From contig NC_079882.1 in assembly GCF_029227915.1 (NCBI RefSeq), forward strand, positions 26,417,001 to 26,481,000: a stretch of DNA of 64,000 bases, read 5' to 3'. Under the pieces are notes generated by a model, which worked only from the letters and a program-made list of their open reading frames with translations, had not been told where the DNA came from and did not search any database. Source of the DNA: Hydractinia symbiolongicarpus. Lineage: Eukaryota > Cnidaria > Hydrozoa > Anthoathecata > Hydractiniidae. Both the position numbers and the translations under genes were made by a program. Shown here one piece after another: positions 58,201 through 64,000 of this stretch. The first letter of the stretch is position 1. Every line of letters begins with the position of its first letter.

Positions 58201-58923
58201 TCTAAGGGGTCGCCCGTCCTTTATATATCGTATTCCGTGTTTCCGTAACAAAAAGACAGACAGACGAACAGACAGACGAAATACGGCTATTATTAAACAG
58301 ATAGTCGCTAACCCGTGGATTTTTTCCCGGGGTCGGCCGTGTTTGATTTACACGCTATTTCGTGTGACCTTCGCACGTCGCTATTCTCACGGACAGACAG
58401 ACAAAATACGGCTATTATTGAAGAGACTAGCCGTTAACCCGTGAAAAAATCCACGGGGTCGCCCGTCCTTTATATATCGCATTTCGTGTTTCTGTAACAG
58501 GACGCGGTTTTCGCGGACAGACAGACAAAATGCGGCTATTATTAAAGAGACTAGTCGTTAGCCCGTGGAAAAATTCAGGGGTTCGCCCGTCCTTTAAATT
58601 TACCCGTGGCAATAAAGTGGATAAAAATATATCGCATTTGATATTTGTGTTTCCGTAGCACGATTTTCTAACTCAGTGGGGGGGGGGGGGGGAGGGGGCG
58701 CAGAGACAGACAAAATACGGTTATTATTAAAGAGACTGGTCGTTAACCCGTGGAAAAATCCACGGGGTCGCCCGTCCTTTAAATTTACCCGTCGCAACAA
58801 AGTAGACAAAAATATATCGCATTTGGTATTGGTGCGCATCTTAAAAAAATTCGTGTTTCCGTTACGCTTACGGGACGCAACTTTCGCGGACACACAGACA
58901 GAATACAGATTTTATTAAAGAGA
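58201..58923 (-). mobile_element. Tandem array of a non-autonomous Helitron, about five units
   Basis: Read on the minus strand each unit begins TCTCTTTAATAATAxCCG and ends with a CCCGTGGA/TCCACGGG hairpin, a 7-nt spacer and CTAG. Units on the plus-strand scale are about 58201-58301 (partial), 58302-58426, 58427-58550, 58551-58735 and 58736-58923. At the 58550/58551 junction CTAG is followed directly by TCTC. The outer base before the first TC is A. The 5'-TC, 3' hairpin plus CTAG and A/T insertion context are Helitron features. Three units are about 125 bp and two about 187 bp. No Rep/helicase frame is present. Confidence 0.75.
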
Positions 58924-61900
58924 TAGAAGCAAATGTCATGTTCTTTTGAAAAAATCATACAGATTGCAATAAAGAAACAGAGATGTTGCTTTTTGTGTGC
59001 GTAGCTGACTTCAACCATCAAAACAAAGAGTATAGCTAGACAACGATGTATTCACCTTGACCCATTGCTGGTTAGAGCAGCATTTTTATCAAAGCGTACA
59101 CTCATGAAACACATTGTGGTGGGTATTTCCATCATTCTTGTGCGGTCATAAGACGTGTAATCAGACGTTTGCTGTAGACTCAACAAATTAAATAGCGTTC
59201 GTAACGGTACTTAAAATTCCAATAAAACTACACCTTTAGCACATTGAAAACCAACGATATGCAAGGTAGAAATTATTCAGTCACGTGGCTTAAAGGATGA
59301 TGACACATATCATGCTAAACTCACGAGACATCTTCTCATTACCATGGAGCTTTTTGTTTCTCACTCGTGTTACCGACAAACTTAAGCGTCAGTAAGAGAT
59401 AAAAAGCCTTAGGAATGAAGTTGACGTATCATATTAAAAAACGAGGAAGTTAGAACCGAAAAGAAATCAGTTTAATAATGAATAGAAAGTTTGAATAATA
59501 TTTTTCTCTTATTCTACCATATTGTATAACGGTGAAATCATATGCTAACAACATTAGCGCGGTATTAGTTATGTGGTCTAAGAATCAAACTTTATTTTAT
59601 TTTTAATCTTTCAGCTATTCTGTTTGAGGTGACAAGGATTTTGACCAGTGAGAAATTATGGTTGACGAAACGAAGGTCTTCATATGCATAACATTCAAAA
59701 GCATGCCAGGGCTGGTAAGCCTATAAAATTATATAGCTTAGTTGAAATATAATTTAAGCCTGACTTTTCATTTTGGCATGCAAAAAGTAGCCTTTTAATA
59801 AAGTTTGGAAGATGTTGTAGAGGGTGTTAGATAATTTAATTCTGTTGATTGTTATTCAGGGACAATCAGAGAGAGAGAGAGGGGCTCAGAATTATCATGT
59901 CAAGAAAATTACCAAGAAAGGACACCTAACACGTGATTATAATAAGCAAGGCAGAAAAGTCACTACTCCTGTGACGTGATTTTAGATGACGCCAATTAAT
60001 ATTGCGTGGATTATTGGAACCTTTTTGTAATACATTGTATAAATAATTGCCATTTTTGACAGATTACTCCATAAAGAAAAAGGACTTATGAGCTCATTAA
60101 TAAGAAGATCTTACTTTTAGAATCAAGCTTATTAACACTAACAATTATCCATTCATTTTAATCATATGACGAGGGGTGCAGTTATGACTAACTGTACAAA
60201 TATTTTAACTACAAAATGTGACTTTTATAATTCTCAAATTGTGTCGGACATAAGCAAAATTAACCCCATATATCACGGGCAGTCAGTAGTTAGTAGACGG
60301 CGGATTAGCAAAACATTTAAATTTCTATCATAATGAAGCAGTAGACTCGTCAAAAATTCATTTATTTTTATGACAATTCGGATTAAGTTTAATTAGCCGA
60401 CAAAGGAAAAAGGTACAACTGACTAGTAGATTGTTACACGAAGCATCAATTAAAACCTACCTTTCGCAACTCAAACACAGAAATATAAATAATGCTTAAG
60501 GAACAATAAAACTCAATTTGGGTGTTCGATATTACATTTACACGTATGATGATACCGAACCATGTTTGAAATAACCATGTGACAGACAAGCAATAACAAC
60601 CAAATCAAATAAATGCCTTAAGAAAATGCACTGCATAACTTTGCGCAGATTTTGCGGATTTTAATAAGAATATGAAGGTTTGAATTAAGCAATCCGCGTA
60701 AATATGTTCTTGCAAAAAATTGGAAAAACAAAACAAAAATATTCTGGAATTTGTGGGATGTGGCATTGAGAAGAAAGCACGTACCATTTAATTTTTATCG
60801 TAAGAAAAACAAAAAAGCGCAATAAGCTTTTTGGATGCAGAAAGTAACGTTCTAACAAGAAAAAGAGGATGTTCTTTCATTCCCTTTTTTGTTTCCCTTA
60901 CACGGAAAATTTGTCATTCGACATCCACAAAATTACAACTGTTAGATGAGTAAATGTGTTTGAAGATTTTAAATTTATTTCAAGTACCTTAATTTTCAAG
61001 GTAGCTATTTCTTTCATCGTTGGGATAAATTATGTAGGGCCAAAGTATTATTTACTTGAATTTCGAGACATAGACAGATAAATTACTTCTAAATTTGACT
61101 CGTTCCCATGTTTATTCTTGTTGTTTGCAATTTAAATGTACTTCCCAATCCTTTACATTGCCCTATCTAATGCAATTTTTTGGAGGATATCTGTTAGTAA
61201 TCTTCTTGTTAAACAAAATGCTATTTTCTTCCGCTCTTGTCATATTTGTTTTCAAAAAGGTTTTTAAGTTAGGACGTAACAAATTTAACGAGCCGTTTAA
61301 TCAATCTTACAAAATTATCGATATTGACCTTATTAAAGATATAAAATATGTAATTGCAACGAGGATGTGCGCTTATAACATCAGCGCCAACATCATCCGT
61401 GCATTTCCGTTGAGATAAAACCACTATACAGGAATGATAGAGAAACGAGGCACTTAGATATGTGGCACAACCTCATTATGTCTGAGGATAATTAGCGTAT
61501 TTCCTCTTTTAAATGTCGCGGTGTTTGTATACATTTGACATTTAGGGGCGGCATTCTTTGATCAAGCTGTATTTACTTTGAAAATAAAAAGAAAAGCAAA
61601 TTAAAAACGAGTCAATTAAAAACAATTTTTTCTACATCAAACAAATCATTTTTAAAAATTAAAGTAAATTTGTAAACGATTCATTAACCTCTAAAACGCT
61701 GATTTTTTTAATCTTGCTGAGCCAATATCTTGCAATGTATTTGCAAATATTAGATATCATTGGAAATAATCGACGCTAAAATAGCCATAGCTGTCCAAAT
61801 AGAAATCGCATTTCTAAAACGTCTTACCTTAGAAATTAGCTTTAACACAAAAGCAAAGTTTGTTTGAGTCTACGGCAAGTAAGAAACCTCATTCAACAAA

Positions 61901-63092
61901 TCACGGCCTTTTCTTTAAAGTTCTTTAATTTATCCTGCATTTAAAGGTGTCTTATTACAGAGGGGCACTCATCGAAACTTAGAAGTTGCGTTGCAAACGA
62001 AATATCGTGAAATTTTTGTACTTTTAAAAAGGTGTAATTTTTACGTTTATTTAAGTTTTGCTTCATTCACCACTTCACCAGCAGCTTGTTTTTTCTCACA
62101 CTAGAAATAATGTGTTACCTTATGCATACACGAAAGGAGAGAGGGTAATAGCGAAGGTTTTGGAAGCGTTTAGACGCGAAATGGAGATTGTCTGGGTATT
62201 TTTACCCGCAGTTTTTTTGAAAAAATCCTAGCTGGGCGTAAGAAGCGTCCAAATTACGGCAATAAATTATTGATGTGACCTTTGATAAATACTGATTACT
62301 CAAATGGTTGGTTTTACAAGTTCCACATGTGTACATGTGTTCAACACTTTGTTATTTTGATTTCACTAACCACAAACTCAAGAAAAACGTTCTTTTTACC
62401 GCAGACAATTTCATTGAGGTGTTGCGTTCATCTTGTTGATAGGTGTGTATCGTTAGCTACGAGACATATGTAGACGGTATCTATTTACAATAACTAGCCC
62501 AAACTAGATTCCACGTGCGAAATAAATTAGTCGCCATGAGAAGATTTTTTATCCCATAATAACTAATTGGCTTCTATTAACGACACGGTCTATAGCGAAG
62601 ATACACATATACTTCTTTGTCAAAACTTAAGAAATGATTATGTTTAATACATACGCTTGTCCATATTGATCAATCAAATGAATAAGTGTGCTTCACCAAT
62701 TTTACCAAAAGAAGAAATCCAATGCCGTCTAGAAAGCCCCCCTTCCTCCTTCAACAATATTTCCAAAGCAATATTTTTTGGAGTGAAAACATAAGTAATA
62801 AGAATAACGTTGCTTTCCGACAATGTAGATGTCCAGAGGTTTGCCCCCTAAATTTGAGTCCCCCCCCCCTTCCTTAAAAAAATGTTTTTACGGTACTAAA
62901 ATCTGAAAATTCTTCTAAAAAAATACTTAAACTACTATGAGGGACAAGCAGAAGAAAAAAAAGCATGGTTACAATATTTATACATAAGCCGACTTTAAAT
63001 AATGTTATGTGTTTACAAGATTTTCACTAACCAAAATAAAATATAATTTACAATAATATAATATTTAAATGTTACATAAATGAAACCATAGT
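58924..63092. other. Long gene-poor stretch
   Basis: No convincing exon was found in about 4.2 kb. A (GA)n run lies at 59871-59882. The 107-codon plus frame at 61095-61418 has a hydrophobic middle but no recognisable motif. A C-rich tract occurs at 62860-62872. Long introns or 3' sequence of an off-window gene cannot be excluded. Confidence 0.4.
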
Positions 63093-63335
63093 TTAAATTG
63101 TCGACTGGAACTTTTGAATATTATCTGCACATTTTAAGCGACACATAATTTTCACTTTTAAACACATATACTGCTCTTCTGTAAATTTGATCACCGACAA
63201 ACATACGTCGTAATTTCCGTGGCAAATACTCCGACATGTAAATCCTACAATCGGCGCTGCTTTTTTCGGTTCTGAGTGTTTGATTGATGGTCTGGCCGCC
63301 GCAAAGGCGCACAGTATTACCACAAGGAGCATCAT
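63093..63335 (-). CDS. Small secreted cysteine-rich peptide
   Basis: The 80-residue product starts MMLLVVILCAFAAARP, a clear signal peptide with cleavage expected after AAA or ARP. After a basic spacer six cysteines follow with spacing C-x3-C-x6-C-x12-C-x6-C-x3-C, symmetric about the middle. The exon very probably starts at an AG acceptor (63344/63343; TTCTTTTCAG|GTC), so a 5' UTR exon lies further right and the longer start MTFFSGHY would be intronic. The CxxxC pairs suggest a helical hairpin held by disulfides. Such peptides include secreted effectors, antimicrobials and matrix peptides; no specific family was recognised. Confidence 0.6.
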   Translation of the reverse strand: MMLLVVILCAFAAARPSIKHSEPKKAAPIVGFTCRSICHGNYDVCLSVIKFTEEQYMCLKVKIMCRLKCADNIQKFQSTI

Positions 63336-63343
63336 GTAATGAC

Positions 63344-64000
63344 CTGAAAAGAAAGTCATAACATTATAATTAAGTTCAGGTCAGACACATTCATAAACAC
63401 GAGGACAGCTGTTGATTCAGGAAAACATTTATAAATTTCTAAAAAAGGGGTCAGATATTATCTTAAGACCGTCCAATAACGTTGGCTCTCATAATCAACT
63501 GCATGAATATGCGTTGTGTATTTTATTGCAAAGTTATGCAATCAAAAACTTTAATCCCCAAATATAACAGACCACAAGGTTTTTTTAGATCTTTATAGGA
63601 AAAAAAAGGACATCGATATTTTAGTAAAATTTCCAAATTTGCGCTCACTAATTGTTTTCATATTGAGGTCAACTAAATGATATAGGCTAATGAAATTAGA
63701 CGCCTATTTTATGAAGATAAATTAAATAATCTTATTTGATAACGTTACGAACCGCTGTTTTAATTTTCGTAATTAATTTAAAACCTCAACCAACTAAAAA
63801 AAAGTCTGTTTAATTTTCCTGTTGTGTATTTTTTTCAACTCATGTCACAAAAAATGTTTTTTTTATCTAATCGTTCAATCATTCTGGGAATCCTTGTCAG
63901 CTATCCCTGACAGGCTATCCGAAAAGGATTTGGTCGGTAACATTTTAAAAATCATGTTGAGTCTGACAACAGCACCAAATGCTTTTTTTTTAATCAGATA
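63344..64000. other. 5' side of the secreted-peptide gene; no exon recognised
   Basis: Presumed intron and upstream sequence of the peptide gene. Nothing else supported. Confidence 0.35.

Noticed and set aside
61095-61418. 107-codon plus-strand frame with a hydrophobic segment
   Set aside because: No homologous motif, no partner exon and composition like the flanks.
1-64000. CRISPR arrays, bacterial operons, plasmid or prophage features
   Set aside because: The window is spliced eukaryotic sequence; repeats seen are transposons and minisatellites, not spacer arrays.

Overview
The window reads as an AT-rich metazoan nuclear contig, most likely from a cnidarian and probably a hydrozoan. The reasons are short exons with GT-AG introns, conserved animal genes (HDAC11, RPL12, BBIP1, a tubby-family gene, an SNX17-like gene), and a dense mix of cnidarian-style repeats (THAP/DDE transposons, jockey/CR1-like LINEs, piggyBac-like, hAT-like and Tc1-like non-autonomous elements, a Helitron tandem array, a tRNA-derived SINE). 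No search was run. Exon borders were read by hand from splice sites, phase and remembered family motifs. Multi-exon genes are given as outer limits, with exons listed in the evidence.

Layout. 0-5 kb (minus): the 5' exons of a tubby/TULP-family gene whose tubby domain lies off the left edge. 6.2-7.05 kb: decayed THAP-domain element. 7.3-9.15 kb (minus): dead LINE with ORF1 and ORF2 remains, cut by a Helitron copy. 11.6-14.7 kb (minus): RPL12 (uL11). 15.47-16.87 kb (minus): LINE reverse-transcriptase relic, split by a TTAA-flanked piggyBac-like element. 17.86-19.16 kb (minus): two-exon FERM protein resembling SNX17/31 without the PX domain. 21.3-21.75 kb: second TTAA-flanked piggyBac-like element. 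24.7-25.0 kb (minus): BBIP1. 26.95-29.1 kb: two minisatellites and a foldback element. 29.65-33.95 kb: complete TTAA-flanked Kolobok-like transposon. 37.9-51.5 kb (minus): complete 12-exon HDAC11 with a plus-strand TRIM45-like filamin-repeat gene nested in intron 10 and a Myb/SANT pseudogene in intron 1. 51.8-54.3 kb: SINE, then a 2.2 kb Tc1-like element enclosing a 720 bp palindrome. 56.2-57.2 kb (plus): single-exon 7TM receptor. 58.2-58.9 kb: Helitron tandem array. 63.1-63.3 kb (minus): small secreted cysteine-rich peptide.

The most notable object is the 4.3 kb Kolobok-like element. Between matching inverted ends and TTAA target duplications it carries two convergent genes: an apparently uninterrupted five-part... 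four-exon THAP-DDE transposase of about 811 residues on the minus strand, and on the plus strand a protein with the cysteine-rich cytoplasmic domain known from the P2X7 receptor C-terminus, without any channel domain. Each gene begins just inside one end, and the two ends share a further inverted subterminal block with a common promoter-like motif. The P2X7-like gene has an apparent -1 frame break in a run of seven A.

The host genes do not form an operon. Tubby-family proteins and BBIP1 both act in ciliary membrane trafficking, and the SNX17-like protein points to endosomal recycling, but they are far apart and nothing in the sequence shows co-regulation.
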